From: Pirellula staleyi DSM 6068
GTDB taxonomy: Bacteria; Planctomycetota; Planctomycetia; Pirellulales; Pirellulaceae
Direction: 5' to 3'
NCBI GenBank assembly: GCA_945900945.1
Contig: CAMDKL010000011.1
Span: 1-64,000, forward strand
Length of the DNA stretch: 64,000 bases
Of the stretch, positions 9,801-18,557 are shown in pieces (position 1 is the first letter of the stretch; each line of letters starts with the position of its first letter). A program made the translations under genes and the position numbers. The notes under the pieces are model-generated. The model saw only the letters and a list, made by a program, of their open reading frames with translations. It was not told the origin of the DNA and searched no databases.

Positions 9801-10325
9801 TTGCCGCAAGATAGCGTAGCCAAGCTCGAAACGCTCCGTCCCGAACCAAGTGCGACGTCGAACCGACTGGCTGTTGTGGATAGCAAAGCGTCGGTGATCG
9901 AAAGTCTTGCTGTCGATATACAAGTAGGAGCTAAGCAGTTTGTAGATCGATGTGCATTGTGTCACAAACTCGGTGATCAAGGGAAAGTATTGGGCCCTCA
10001 ATTGGAAGGGGTTGGTGCCAGAGGCAATTCGAGGCTTTGTGAAGATATTCTATGGCCCGATCGGAATGTTGATGAGGCGTTTCGAATGACGATGTTGCTG
10101 CTCGATGGCGGAGAATCGGTAAACGGGCTGGTTAGTGACCGAAATTCGGAGTCCTTGTTATTAACCGATCCAACAGGAAAACAACGACGAATTTTGCTCA
10201 GCGACATTGAGTACGAGAAACAGAGCAAACTTTCGTTGATGCCTGGAAATTTTGATGAGTTGATGACCGATTCTGAATTGGCATCGTTGATCGGCTATTT
10301 GCGAAACGCAGCACAAACCAAATAG
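6858..10325 (+). CDS. PVC-type haem-binding membrane-bound dehydrogenase
   Basis: An 1155-residue exported protein from the ATG at 6858, which directly precedes the signal peptide (MKARKDLVLWFIVLSTALCV). The N-terminal half is a propeller-like dehydrogenase domain starting at LHVPEGFQVDLIAAEPTIAKP, with GRLWITQSTQYPF and FGPDGCLYVADFYNKIIGH, as in the planctomycete membrane-bound dehydrogenase family. The middle has helical repeats and then a beta-rich region (about residues 700-830). Near the C-terminus is a cytochrome c module with a CALCH haem site and a distal methionine region. The family occurs widely in planctomycetes as putative sugar or alcohol oxidases; the substrate is unknown. It stands alone, divergent from the POTRA gene. 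Confidence 0.88.
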   Translation: MKARKDLVLWFIVLSTALCVNSFSADPLRSDRFTPAEPSTLQELFGQTIRASSHRTPAEELAGLHVPEGFQVDLIAAEPTIAKPMNMAFDAAGRLWITQSTQYPFPAKLGQKGSDAVVVLEDNDHDGSFETQRVFADGLNIPIGLLPYGDGVLCFSIPNILYLRDTDQDGICDTREVLLGPFDTTRDTHGMINSLRMGTDGWAYACHGFNNQSQIQGKDGHAISMTSGNVFRFRPDGSRVELYTQGQVNPFGMAQDRWGFWYAADCHSKPISQLIRGGCYPSFGRPDDGLGFVPPMMDHLHGSTAISGLAHTKDSRFPLAMEDNFLSGNVMTCRINRNQLTYQGATAKAIAMPDLLTSDDPWFRPVDLQFGPDGCLYVADFYNKIIGHYEVPLDHPDRDRTSGRIWRIRWKGAEATIVPSKANELADRVSKLRSSLNELSATDPKVARMAESLNLEIVAEAMLAKSIVELMGISGNESEANWLLSQTRRSDINRDPVLFQMLLISFRDIAIRIRDTEPEQFSRWLSQLCNAGSLARTTGPTAIAFDTIEMQALARVLLALKDPRSVAGVLTLCEKLASISDSTVVQRRIMGETIQSIADVVDDSNMDRLISLLDSTSKDSDVQADQLLRIAQRQMQQRGKVLGSLILQCQNSVGDLAGRWLAEAEAFSNSAGKDQLISWFGRSTKGDDRRDWLPEKRELTHGQNGIVKRGLFFSSFKLGESYSGTWSSSPFIAKGKLDFYVVGHNGLPSKEAVRKNYVSLVRLDEAGNVAEELFRVFPPRSDIGQTVHWDLQKFADATIQIRVVDGDSGASYAWIGIGESSMAGMNPGSLRDQWERIVSVVALCGLPSQPESLEKFSKLLRSESVDWTSRFRLHRLRNKNAFTECIELTDFAVEQNWTDLLVLLGISVGTTPAWDWGSIEPEGLFKFGDAICKRCSHQEQERLVVRLSKHRSAINMIASLCERGSLSRESLRVLPKSWWEGLPQDSVAKLETLRPEPSATSNRLAVVDSKASVIESLAVDIQVGAKQFVDRCALCHKLGDQGKVLGPQLEGVGARGNSRLCEDILWPDRNVDEAFRMTMLLLDGGESVNGLVSDRNSESLLLTDPTGKQRRILLSDIEYEKQSKLSLMPGNFDELMTDSELASLIGYLRNAAQTK

Positions 10326-10473
10326 CATGATGCGCAATCTAGCGTTTCGTCTTGTTTGAATCCAATCGGTCGAAATATTTTCGTCAAGCTACATTTTAAG
10401 AGCGTTATACGTTACCATTGTTGCGCGATTCAACGCAATTTAATATTCCCAAACTACTAATTGGAGTCCACTG

Positions 10474-10695
10474 ATGAGTCGTTTTACTATGCTCGCTGCC
10501 CGCGGTGGTGGTATTAGTTCAATAATCGGCTGGTTTATTCGCATTGTCATATACGATATTTGCATTACGACGATTCAAGAAGTCCTAGGGGTATCTCGGT
10601 TTGTAGCGTTGTTCATTTTCCTTGGGATTCTCGGTGCCATCGCAATCGGCGGCTATTTCCTCAAGCAGCGTATTGCTCCAGGCGTTGACGACTAA
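10474..10695 (+). CDS. Small integral membrane protein
   Basis: A 73-residue protein with a GGAG Shine-Dalgarno sequence about 9 bases before the ATG. It has two probable membrane segments, around residues 15-35 (IIGWFIRIVIYDICITTI) and 43-63 (FVALFIFLGILGAIAIGGY), and a short acidic tail. No catalytic motif is visible. It is followed 42 bp later by an AIM24-family gene and then by an M48 peptidase gene in the same direction, so it is probably a small membrane component of that group. The function is unknown. Confidence 0.7.
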   Translation: MSRFTMLAARGGGISSIIGWFIRIVIYDICITTIQEVLGVSRFVALFIFLGILGAIAIGGYFLKQRIAPGVDD

Positions 10696-10737
10696 GTCTC
10701 CTCCGAGTCTCCTTCAATCCAAATCCCAGTTCGATTC

Positions 10738-11427
10738 ATGAGATATTCCGTCTTGCATGGTCCCGTTTTTTCCGTGCTCGAGATTCACATGAATCAGGGG
10801 GAGCGAGTGGTAGCGCAGCCCGATAGTATGCTGTCGATGACCTCGGGTCTACAACTCTCAGCATCCGTTGGTCGTCGCGGGAAAGGCAACGCTTGGCTTA
10901 GCGGTGCAAAAAATTTGTTGGGTGGTGAAAGCATGTTTACCGCCGAATTTTTGGCCAAACGCGACGCACAAGTGCTTACGCTAGCCCCATCCGTCCAGGG
11001 GGATATTCTTTGCCTAGAGTTATCTGACCCATCGGGTTTCTACATAACGCGCGGTGGTTATCTGGCCAACATTGGTGACTGCAATTTGCAGATCAAATAT
11101 GGAGGAATGAAAGGGGTGATGTCCAAGAAAGGGCTTTTTCTGTTGCATGCGAGCGGTAGTGGAACTGTCTTCTGCCAAACCTACGGTGCCATCATTGAAA
11201 GAGATTTGGCAGAGGGCGAAAAATTCTTCTTGGACAATCGGTTCGCGGTCGCCTTTTCGGACACCATTACCTACCAATTGGTCAAGGCAACCGATAGTGT
11301 TCGCGATTCGATCATGTCGGGGGAGGGACTCATCAATCGTTACACGGGTCCTGGCAAAGTCTATTACCAAACACGCGGTAAGGCATCTCTCAATTTCCTA
11401 AGTTATCTCTTCAGTTCGTATATCTAA
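10738..11427 (+). CDS. AIM24/TIGR00266 family protein
   Basis: A 229-residue protein of the AIM24 (TIGR00266) family, which is all-beta and of poorly known biochemical role. Recognisable features are VVAQPDSMLSMTSGLQLSA near the start, GGESMFTAEFLAK, GDILCLELSDPSGFYITRGG, and a C-terminal stretch with FLDNRFAVAFSDTITYQL. No signal peptide is seen, so it is probably cytoplasmic or at the inner face of the membrane. The M48 peptidase gene follows after 14 bp, so the two are likely translated from one message. Confidence 0.87.
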   Translation: MRYSVLHGPVFSVLEIHMNQGERVVAQPDSMLSMTSGLQLSASVGRRGKGNAWLSGAKNLLGGESMFTAEFLAKRDAQVLTLAPSVQGDILCLELSDPSGFYITRGGYLANIGDCNLQIKYGGMKGVMSKKGLFLLHASGSGTVFCQTYGAIIERDLAEGEKFFLDNRFAVAFSDTITYQLVKATDSVRDSIMSGEGLINRYTGPGKVYYQTRGKASLNFLSYLFSSYI

Positions 11428-11441
11428 GCGAAAGCATATAA

Positions 11442-12731
11442 ATGCGCATGGCGCTAGCCTCTTCTGTCCCGCGTCGCTCGGATCTAATCGACCAAATGAG
11501 TAGAGCGAATCGGTTCGCATGGCTTCTACTGCTTGTCGAAATTGCTTTGATCGGAATCGTTGCAATGGTTGTCGACTGGCAATGGGTCATGCGCGAGCCG
11601 ATCATCACAACGGTTGCAATTGGCGCGATGGTTTGCCCATTCGCGTCTTCAATAGCAATTCAGGCAGCTACCAAAAAGAAGCGAATTGAAGAGCTGAAGG
11701 AGAGCACTCGATTCGGGCAATATGATAAGTTTCACTTACAAAAGCTCTTTCGGGAAACGCTCGCAAGCCTCCGATTGCCGGAAGAAAATTTGCCTGTTTA
11801 CATTGTGGCCAGTCCAACTATGAATGCCGCCGCCATGCATGTCGGTTTCGGAAGCTTGTTTAAATCCCTCAATGGAATCTATTTAAATCGACAAGCCCTC
11901 CACAAATTGGAACCAGCCGAAATCCAGGACCTGATGGGGCATGAGTTGGGACACTACTACAAGTACTATCTGGTGATCGATCGATTTCGGATTGTGACGG
12001 TTGCCTTAGGTTCGTTGCTTGGGATCTTGGCCGTTCAGCGAATTGGTTGGGACGGTTACGCTGGATACCTTCTTTTGATGGGAGTGACAGGGGTCGCATG
12101 GTGGCTGTCCTCGCTACCGTATACTCGCAACGCTACCGCAATTGAATTCCTGTGCGACGATTTTGGGGCTCAAGTCGCAGGAGTATTTCCATCTATTCAC
12201 GGATTGTTAAAGCTGGGTTTATCTTCTGAAGTGGAATGTGTGGTGATGCAGAAAGCCATTTTGTCAAAGGTAGCGGGCAATTTCAGTCCATCCGAGCTTA
12301 TCGACACGATCACCTCCAGCATCCCGTACGGCCATGCTTCGCGAGAAGAGATCGAGGACCGAGTCAATCGCGAACTGCGCGAGCGAGCCGCCAGCCAATC
12401 GAAATCGATCGGGGGCCTACTAAGATACATGTGGAACAGCGACCTCGATGCCGACGCCGCGGAAGAACTGGAAGAAGAGGCCAGAAAACTGGGGAAACTA
12501 CAATCTGAACCGCGGCTCGACTGGGAGTGCTTGCTCCGTAATCCAAATAAAATACAATTCAACGAAGAGGGGATGCGTCAACTGATAGCGATGATCGAAA
12601 GCCGACCGAACGAACTTCTCTTTCGAGTTCCAGAGTCGCTCGGTGACGTTCACCCGCCCTTGCGAACTCGCATTCTCTACCTTTGGCATAATCGCAGTGC
12701 AATCGAGAGCGAAATCCGTTCGAGATTGTAA
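11442..12731 (+). CDS. M48-family membrane zinc metalloprotease
   Basis: A 429-residue protein. Two hydrophobic segments lie near residues 27-70, and the zinc site HELGH (about residues 167-171) is followed by more hydrophobic stretches (about 185-225), as in HtpX/Ste24-like peptidases. The third ligand is probably the Glu in ATAIEFLCDDFGAQVAG. The C-terminal 150 residues are acidic and helical and do not match a domain I know. The gene follows the AIM24 gene closely. By family it should cleave damaged or misfolded membrane proteins; its real substrates are not evident. Confidence 0.88.
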   Translation: MRMALASSVPRRSDLIDQMSRANRFAWLLLLVEIALIGIVAMVVDWQWVMREPIITTVAIGAMVCPFASSIAIQAATKKKRIEELKESTRFGQYDKFHLQKLFRETLASLRLPEENLPVYIVASPTMNAAAMHVGFGSLFKSLNGIYLNRQALHKLEPAEIQDLMGHELGHYYKYYLVIDRFRIVTVALGSLLGILAVQRIGWDGYAGYLLLMGVTGVAWWLSSLPYTRNATAIEFLCDDFGAQVAGVFPSIHGLLKLGLSSEVECVVMQKAILSKVAGNFSPSELIDTITSSIPYGHASREEIEDRVNRELRERAASQSKSIGGLLRYMWNSDLDADAAEELEEEARKLGKLQSEPRLDWECLLRNPNKIQFNEEGMRQLIAMIESRPNELLFRVPESLGDVHPPLRTRILYLWHNRSAIESEIRSRL

Positions 12732-12889
12732 TGTGACCAAATGGCATTTGCCGTTGCGACGCGGTGGATCATAATCATTCCATTCTGCTTTATCAGACAG
12801 CTGTGTAATGCGATGAGTCTAGAGACATGGCCAAAGTAGCAGAATTGCTTTATTACAATCCCAGTAGACTTTTTCCTCTCGAGATCTCT

Positions 12890-14230
12890 ATGGCCTGTTT
12901 TAGTTGGACCGTTGCGGCGCGAACACTTTTCGTATTCGTTGGGTTAGCGTTAATACTGTCCCCGCAGAACGCAGTTGCACAGGACACGCCTACGCTCAAC
13001 GCTGCGGATACGGCTTGGGTTCTAACATCGACTGCACTGGTGCTATTCATGACCATCCCTGGTTTGGCGCTATTCTACGCCGGCTTGGTGCGGAGTCGCA
13101 ATGTGCTTAGCTTGTTGATGCAGTGCTTAGCATTGACTGCCGTACTCAGTTTGATTTGGGTCGTTTGCGGATACAGTTTTGCATTTGATTCGACTGGCAT
13201 GGTCAAAGGGAGCGTGAATCGCAGTTCTTTTATTGGTGGATTCTCGCATATCGGGTTAATTTCGATGACTCCCGATTCATTAAAAGGCACAATTCCTGAA
13301 ATGCTGTTCGCGAGTTATCAAATGACGTTCGCCGTCATTACGCCCGCATTGATGATTGGCGCTTTTGCCGAACGCATGCGATTCTCGGCCGTGCTTTGGT
13401 TTTCATCGCTATGGCTTCTCGCCGTGTATGTTCCCATTTGTCATATGACCTGGGCTGGCGACGGAGGTTTGTTCACCGACTGGGGAGTCATGGATTTTGC
13501 GGGTGGAATTGTGGTTCACATTACGGCAGGTTGTTCAGCGCTTGTTGCATGCATTATGGTGGGTCCCCGATCTGGATATCCAACTTCGCGAGTGCCGCCA
13601 CACAACATGACGATGACTTTCACTGGGACCGCCATGCTTTGGGTAGGATGGTTTGGATTCAATGCAGGCAGTGCTCTTGCGGCCAACGGAACGGCAGCAT
13701 CGGCGCTGCTTGTCACACATATTTCCGCGTGTGTTGCAACCGTAGTGTGGATGGCAATTGAATGGATCAAACTCGGGAAACCGGGGGTACTCGGAGCAGC
13801 GACTGGTTCCATCGCAGGCTTAGCCGCAATTACTCCGGCGTCGGGTTATGTTGGCCCTCTCGGAGCCCTAGCAATCGGAGCTATCTCGGCGGTTGCCTGT
13901 TTTTACTTTTCCACAACGATTAAGAAGAGATTTGGGTACGACGATACGCTGGACGTCTTTGGGGTCCATGGCGTCGGAGGAATCGTGGGGACACTTTTGG
14001 TTGGAGTGTTTGCAGCGAACTCGTTAGGCGGTGTTAAAGTAAATCTTGACATCGGAAGGCAGTTGTCCGTTCAGTTCTTCGCTGTCGTAATTACGGCGGT
14101 CTATTCCATTCTCGTCACTATCATTCTTTTAAAGATTGCACAGTTCGCTGTCGGCCTAAGAGTGACTGGCAACGCAGAGCAGCGAGGACTCGATCTAACC
14201 GAACACGAGGAAAGTGGCTATTCCCATTAA
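12890..14230 (+). CDS. amt: Ammonium transporter (Amt/MEP/Rh family)
   Basis: About 446 residues from the ATG at 12890, chosen because a signal peptide follows (through AVAQDTP); an in-frame ATG at 12827 would add 21 residues. There are eleven or so transmembrane segments. Hallmarks are FYAGLVRSRNVLS, DFAGGIVVHITAG with the conserved Asp and first pore His, MLWVGWFGFNAGSALAANG, and FGVHGVGGIVGTLLVGVFA with the second pore His. No glnB/glnK gene is adjacent, which is unusual but not rare. It should conduct ammonium into the cytoplasm. Confidence 0.94.
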   Translation: MACFSWTVAARTLFVFVGLALILSPQNAVAQDTPTLNAADTAWVLTSTALVLFMTIPGLALFYAGLVRSRNVLSLLMQCLALTAVLSLIWVVCGYSFAFDSTGMVKGSVNRSSFIGGFSHIGLISMTPDSLKGTIPEMLFASYQMTFAVITPALMIGAFAERMRFSAVLWFSSLWLLAVYVPICHMTWAGDGGLFTDWGVMDFAGGIVVHITAGCSALVACIMVGPRSGYPTSRVPPHNMTMTFTGTAMLWVGWFGFNAGSALAANGTAASALLVTHISACVATVVWMAIEWIKLGKPGVLGAATGSIAGLAAITPASGYVGPLGALAIGAISAVACFYFSTTIKKRFGYDDTLDVFGVHGVGGIVGTLLVGVFAANSLGGVKVNLDIGRQLSVQFFAVVITAVYSILVTIILLKIAQFAVGLRVTGNAEQRGLDLTEHEESGYSH

Positions 14231-14374
14231 CCGATTCCAACACGCGTTTACTATTTCATTCACAATGTGATTCATCTGTTCGAGTTATGGCCATCGAGAT
14301 CTTGCGATCTTTTGTAGATGTGATAAACCATTCCAAACTTTGATTTCAGGACTTTTACGTTTGGGAGACATGGA

Positions 14375-15580
14375 ATGGACATGCATACTTTGACCCGTGA
14401 ACTGCAACTGAGCAACGCTAGCAAGATTGTCATGCTAGTTGCCGACGGGTTAGGTGGACTACCTAGGACTCCAGGCGGAAAAACAGAACTGGAAACGGCA
14501 AAAACTCCCAACCTAAGCGCTTTAGCTCAAATGGGTGTTCAGGGAGCAAGTATCCCTGTCAAACCTGGAATTGCACCCGGAAGCGGACCAGGTCATTTGG
14601 GTCTGTTCGGCTACAATCCGTTGCAATACAAAATTGGTCGCGGTGCATTGGAGGCCACCGGGATCGGATTCGAACTCAAGGATGGCGACGTTGCGATTCG
14701 TTGCAATTTTTGCACGATAGACAAAAACGGCAACATTTCAGACCGACGAGCGGGGCGGATTAGCAGTGCAGAGAGTGCACCACTCGCCATTTCGCTTCGC
14801 CAAGTAAAGATTCCTGGCATCGAAATTTTTGTGGAGCCCGTCAAGGAACATCGCTTCGTCGTAGTCTTTCGCGGTGAAGGCCTTGGAGGCAACGTGGCTG
14901 ACACGGATCCACAAATAACTGGCGTTCCGCCGCTCGATCCACGCGCGAATGATAAGGATAGCCACCGGACAGCGCAAGTGGCAACAGAGTTTCTGGCACA
15001 AGCGAAAAAAATTCTAGCCTCTCATCCGAAAGCAAATTTCCACACCATGCGAGGCTTCGCGAATAAGCCGACTTTACCGTCTTATAAGGAAGTTTATGGA
15101 CTCAAAGCCGCTGCCATTGCGGTGTACCCAATGTACAAGGGACTTGCTAGGCTCGTTGGTATGGACATTGTCGGATCTGCTCAAACGCTAGCTGAACAAA
15201 TGGATACTCTGGAGCTAGCGTGGGCGAAGTACGATTTTTTCTTTATCCATTTCAAGTACACGGACAGCACAGGCGAGGACGGCAATTTTTCCGAAAAAGT
15301 AAAACGCATCGAGGAACTAGATACAATCATCCCTCGAATTACTAAGCTGAATCCGACCGTGACCATCGTCACAGGTGATCACAGTACACCAAGTTATTTA
15401 AAGGGACACTCGTGGCATCCCGTCCCCACTTTGCTTGTATCGGATTGTTGCCGACCGGATCCACACACCACATTTAACGAGACCACATGCATTACCGGTG
15501 GGCTTGGTCATTTCGAAGCTCAATATCTCATGACCCTCGCGATGGCCAATGCCGGTAGGCTTGGGAAATTCGGGGCTTAG
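14375..15580 (+). CDS. apgM: 2,3-bisphosphoglycerate-independent phosphoglycerate mutase, archaeal type (ApgM)
   Basis: A 401-residue alkaline-phosphatase-superfamily mutase that interconverts 3- and 2-phosphoglycerate in glycolysis. GGGAG lies 8 bases upstream of the ATG. IVMLVADGLGGLP carries the first metal-binding Asp; the nucleophile Ser is in IAPGSGPGHLGLFGYNP; FFFIHFKYTDSTGEDG and TIVTGDHSTPS carry the remaining metal ligands, and the C-terminal HSWHPVPTLL is typical. The length matches the archaeal-type family rather than the longer GpmI. Confidence 0.93.
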   Translation: MDMHTLTRELQLSNASKIVMLVADGLGGLPRTPGGKTELETAKTPNLSALAQMGVQGASIPVKPGIAPGSGPGHLGLFGYNPLQYKIGRGALEATGIGFELKDGDVAIRCNFCTIDKNGNISDRRAGRISSAESAPLAISLRQVKIPGIEIFVEPVKEHRFVVVFRGEGLGGNVADTDPQITGVPPLDPRANDKDSHRTAQVATEFLAQAKKILASHPKANFHTMRGFANKPTLPSYKEVYGLKAAAIAVYPMYKGLARLVGMDIVGSAQTLAEQMDTLELAWAKYDFFFIHFKYTDSTGEDGNFSEKVKRIEELDTIIPRITKLNPTVTIVTGDHSTPSYLKGHSWHPVPTLLVSDCCRPDPHTTFNETTCITGGLGHFEAQYLMTLAMANAGRLGKFGA

Positions 15581-15677
15581 ACTTTTCGCTTTCGCAGACG
15601 GTAACAACTGGCTGATCCACCGATCGGACTTTTATCAATCCATTTCGCAAACGGAGGCATAGGACAAAGTCGTAAAG

Positions 15678-17093
15678 TTACTTCGCAAAGCTATACAGTG
15701 CTTCTTCGGTCCGGATAAATATCACACCGTTGGAAATAACGGGTGTAGCCATCATTCGTTCGCCGAAGTCGTGGGACGATAGGATTTTCCATTCTCTCCC
15801 CGCCTTGAAAATTGTCATCACGCCACTTTCACTCGTCATAAATACCTTGCCATCTCCGGCTACCAATGACGAATAGTAATTCCCTCGACCTTCGGCTCGC
15901 CCCTGGTGAAGTATCTGCCCGGTTGCGACATCGACAAGCGTAACGATGCCGCTGTCCTTGACCATCGTCATCACACCTTCGTGAACAACCGAGCTTGGTA
16001 CGGTCGGCAAGCCACGCGTCACTGTCCATTTTACGAATCGACTCGTTAGTTCACCGCTTGTTCCTGGCTCAATTGCAACCGCAACGTTTTGAGCCCTTTC
16101 GAAGACCGCCAAATGACGGTTCCATTCGTCTTCTTCGAGTTTTCCATTCTGGTTTAAGTCGATTCGAAAGAAACGATCCAACACGGGACCTCCCGTTGGC
16201 AGTTCTTCCTTTGAAATCATTTTATCTTCGTTTGTGTCATATTTCTCAAGTGCGCCGGAAAATGGCTCCATCGCAATGCGATCGCTAGAATCACCTCCAG
16301 GCGTCCACGAAGCAATATAGACCACTCCATCCTGAATGACAGGCGTTGAATCTAAGATTCGCGAAAGACCATTAAACCACCATCGTTTATTGCCAGTCGC
16401 GGGATCATATGCTGAAAGCTGAAGCGAGCCTGCCACCAGTATTTCTTTTTTACCATTGCGTTCCAGTACCACAGGCGTGGAATAGCTTCGAGTTGCGTCC
16501 TCCCGTGGCACTTTCCATATCGTCTCACCGGTCAGCGGATCGATCGCGATAATGAAACTGTCTAGGTCATGGTCTTCGTTCAAGATGACCTTATTGTCAA
16601 CCAAGATGGGCGAGCTACAAGCTCCAAACTCATCCTGAAAGGGGCCCATTCGTCGTTCCCAAAGCAGTTTTCCATCGAGATCGTAACATAGTAACCCATA
16701 ACTGCCGAAGAACGAGAACACTTGGCTTCCATTGCAGGCGGGAGTTGCGGTGGCCGGGCTTCCGGTGACATGAAATGCCTCTAAAGTTTTCGTGGGTACC
16801 GTTTGTTTCCATTTGATACGACCGGTCGCTCTATCGACCGCGACTGTGGCCAGTTCTTTTTCTTCAGCTTGAAAAGTGGTCAGAAAAATCGAGTCACCAC
16901 ATACACAAGGAGTGGAATGCCCTTTGTCCAGCGGTGTGCGCCACAATTGCTTCGCATCCTTTTCGAAGTCGTCCGGGAGCGAGTGGTTTCCCTTAGCTAC
17001 TCCGTGATCGTGTCGGAAGTAGGATACGTCTTGAGTGAGCCCTATCGAGCAGGTAACGACCACAACGAAAAGGCATTGAACCGTAAACTTCAT
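15678..17093 (-). CDS. Secreted PQQ-like beta-propeller protein with embedded EF-hands
   Basis: A 471-residue exported protein (signal peptide to about residue 20). PQQ-type propeller blades recur, for example GRIKWKQTVPTK, DGKLLWERRMG and TGNKRWWFNGLS. Between blades, around residues 286-320, are two calcium-binding EF-hand loops: DTNEDKMISKEEL and DLNQNGKLEEDEW. There are no obvious PQQ-dehydrogenase catalytic residues, so it is more likely a structural or binding propeller like the BamB-type proteins common in planctomycetes. A relative without EF-hands lies at 18986-20329. Confidence 0.85.
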   Translation of the reverse strand: MKFTVQCLFVVVVTCSIGLTQDVSYFRHDHGVAKGNHSLPDDFEKDAKQLWRTPLDKGHSTPCVCGDSIFLTTFQAEEKELATVAVDRATGRIKWKQTVPTKTLEAFHVTGSPATATPACNGSQVFSFFGSYGLLCYDLDGKLLWERRMGPFQDEFGACSSPILVDNKVILNEDHDLDSFIIAIDPLTGETIWKVPREDATRSYSTPVVLERNGKKEILVAGSLQLSAYDPATGNKRWWFNGLSRILDSTPVIQDGVVYIASWTPGGDSSDRIAMEPFSGALEKYDTNEDKMISKEELPTGGPVLDRFFRIDLNQNGKLEEDEWNRHLAVFERAQNVAVAIEPGTSGELTSRFVKWTVTRGLPTVPSSVVHEGVMTMVKDSGIVTLVDVATGQILHQGRAEGRGNYYSSLVAGDGKVFMTSESGVMTIFKAGREWKILSSHDFGERMMATPVISNGVIFIRTEEALYSFAK

Positions 17094-17360
17094 CCCTAAC
17101 TCCCTATATCACTTTGGAATCCACAATTTTTTGGCGACTCGTATTCTGCATGGCTCGAGCCAGTCTTGCAATCCAAATCACCACTAAGATCTCGGCCTGC
17201 ATCTACTTCGAGCATCAATACAAATCCAAACGTACCGCTCCAGGCATGACTTCTGCGTAACGCCCACGATACACAGATCTTGGGACATGGGTCCCTTGGC
17301 CACTGTAAGTTGTGTCGTCGTAGGATATGTTTGATCTGGTGAGGAATTCTGGCCTGGAGC

Positions 17361-18116
17361 TCAAGGGATCAAAAGAAACTTCACCTGTGCATCCGATAGT
17401 GCTTGTTTCCAGACCTTGACGTCGTCGATCATGCCATCCATGAATTCTCCAGTGCCCGTACTTCCGATCTGCATCGTTTGGCCTTGCCGCATTAGACGCG
17501 GCTCGCCGTTAAAGGGAATCGTCTTTTTGCGATCGGCATCGAGATAAAGCCGACATTCCTTACGCAAGTTATCGACAGCGAATATAATTAAATACCATCG
17601 CCCCGTTTCGAGGTCGCCACCCGTGCCGTCGCTGCCAACGTCGTCTTTATAAAAGTTAATGCGAGTGTCGATCCATCGGCTGCCATCGCCAATGTCACCG
17701 TGGACTTTGTCCGTATTGACTTTCATGTCGAAATTGAACTCGCCACCAGCTCGGGTGCCGAGGATTCCAGAGAAGGTAGGCTCCTTAGTTAGCCAAACCC
17801 AGGCCGATACGGTGAACGAACCTACCTCGAAATCGGACGAATGGGGAATGCTGACATGGTTCCCTTTGGCTCGATCGAAAAGCAGTGCGGCGCCGATCTT
17901 TCCCTCGCGTGAAACTGCGCCATGAATCACTCCGTGATGTTTCCCCACGCTGTCGCGCGCTTCGCTGCCCTGGTCATCGAGTTTCCAATGCGCAATGGGG
18001 GCAGGGAGGTCCTCGCCGAACGCAACGGCCCCGCCTGAGCAAAGCGACACTACGAACATTGGCAATGTGCAAACATTCCACACGGGTAAAATTCTTTGAA
18101 AAATGGCAGTGAACAT
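17361..18116 (-). CDS. Secreted LamG/concanavalin A-like protein
   Basis: A 251-residue exported protein. A signal peptide of about 33 residues is followed by one LamG-type jelly-roll domain: IAHWKLDDQGSEARDSVG, a core strand FTVSAWVWLTKEP, and the closing MDGMIDDVKVWKQALSDAQ. The family binds carbohydrates or proteins, and no catalytic residues are apparent. Its ATG shares one base with the trxA stop codon (TAATG), so it is probably translated by reinitiation from the thioredoxin message, an odd pairing of an exported and a cytoplasmic protein. Confidence 0.85.
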   Translation of the reverse strand: MFTAIFQRILPVWNVCTLPMFVVSLCSGGAVAFGEDLPAPIAHWKLDDQGSEARDSVGKHHGVIHGAVSREGKIGAALLFDRAKGNHVSIPHSSDFEVGSFTVSAWVWLTKEPTFSGILGTRAGGEFNFDMKVNTDKVHGDIGDGSRWIDTRINFYKDDVGSDGTGGDLETGRWYLIIFAVDNLRKECRLYLDADRKKTIPFNGEPRLMRQGQTMQIGSTGTGEFMDGMIDDVKVWKQALSDAQVKFLLIP

Positions 18117-18436
18117 TATGCTTTTGCAGAGTCGAGGGCTGCTTCTAGCTTGCTGCGAGGTGGAACACCTTGGAATCGCTCGACAACTTCACCGCCCTTA
18201 AAAAGCAATAAAGTCGGAATAGCATTAATTCCATATTTCTGCGCCAAGTCAGGTTGCTCTTCGACGTTGACCTTGCCAATCACGACGCTCCCTTGGTATT
18301 TAATTGCAAGTTCATCGATCACTGGAGCGATTTGTCGGCAAGGTCCGCACCAAGTTGCCCAAAAGTCCACGAGGACAGGTGTGTCAGCTCCCAACACATC
18401 GACATCGAAACTTTCGGTAGTAAATTCTGCGGCCAT
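18116..18436 (-). CDS. trxA: Thioredoxin
   Basis: A 106-residue classical cytoplasmic thioredoxin with the redox site WCGPC in VDFWATWCGPCRQIAP, the buried Asp in VLVDFWA, and the cis-proline motif AIPTLLLFKGGEVVERFQG. No signal peptide is present. Size and all key residues are standard. It lies directly upstream of, and overlaps by one base with, the LamG gene. Confidence 0.96.
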   Translation of the reverse strand: MAAEFTTESFDVDVLGADTPVLVDFWATWCGPCRQIAPVIDELAIKYQGSVVIGKVNVEEQPDLAQKYGINAIPTLLLFKGGEVVERFQGVPPRSKLEAALDSAKA

Positions 18437-18557
18437 ATTAAGTCCCTCTCTAATTGCGTTTGGTAATCTGTCAAAACTTCTTACTCGGTCAATCTATTAA
18501 TGTACAGCAGGTTGCATGCCAAGCCAAGTATTAATGCTCCCCAAGTTACGGGTTCGT

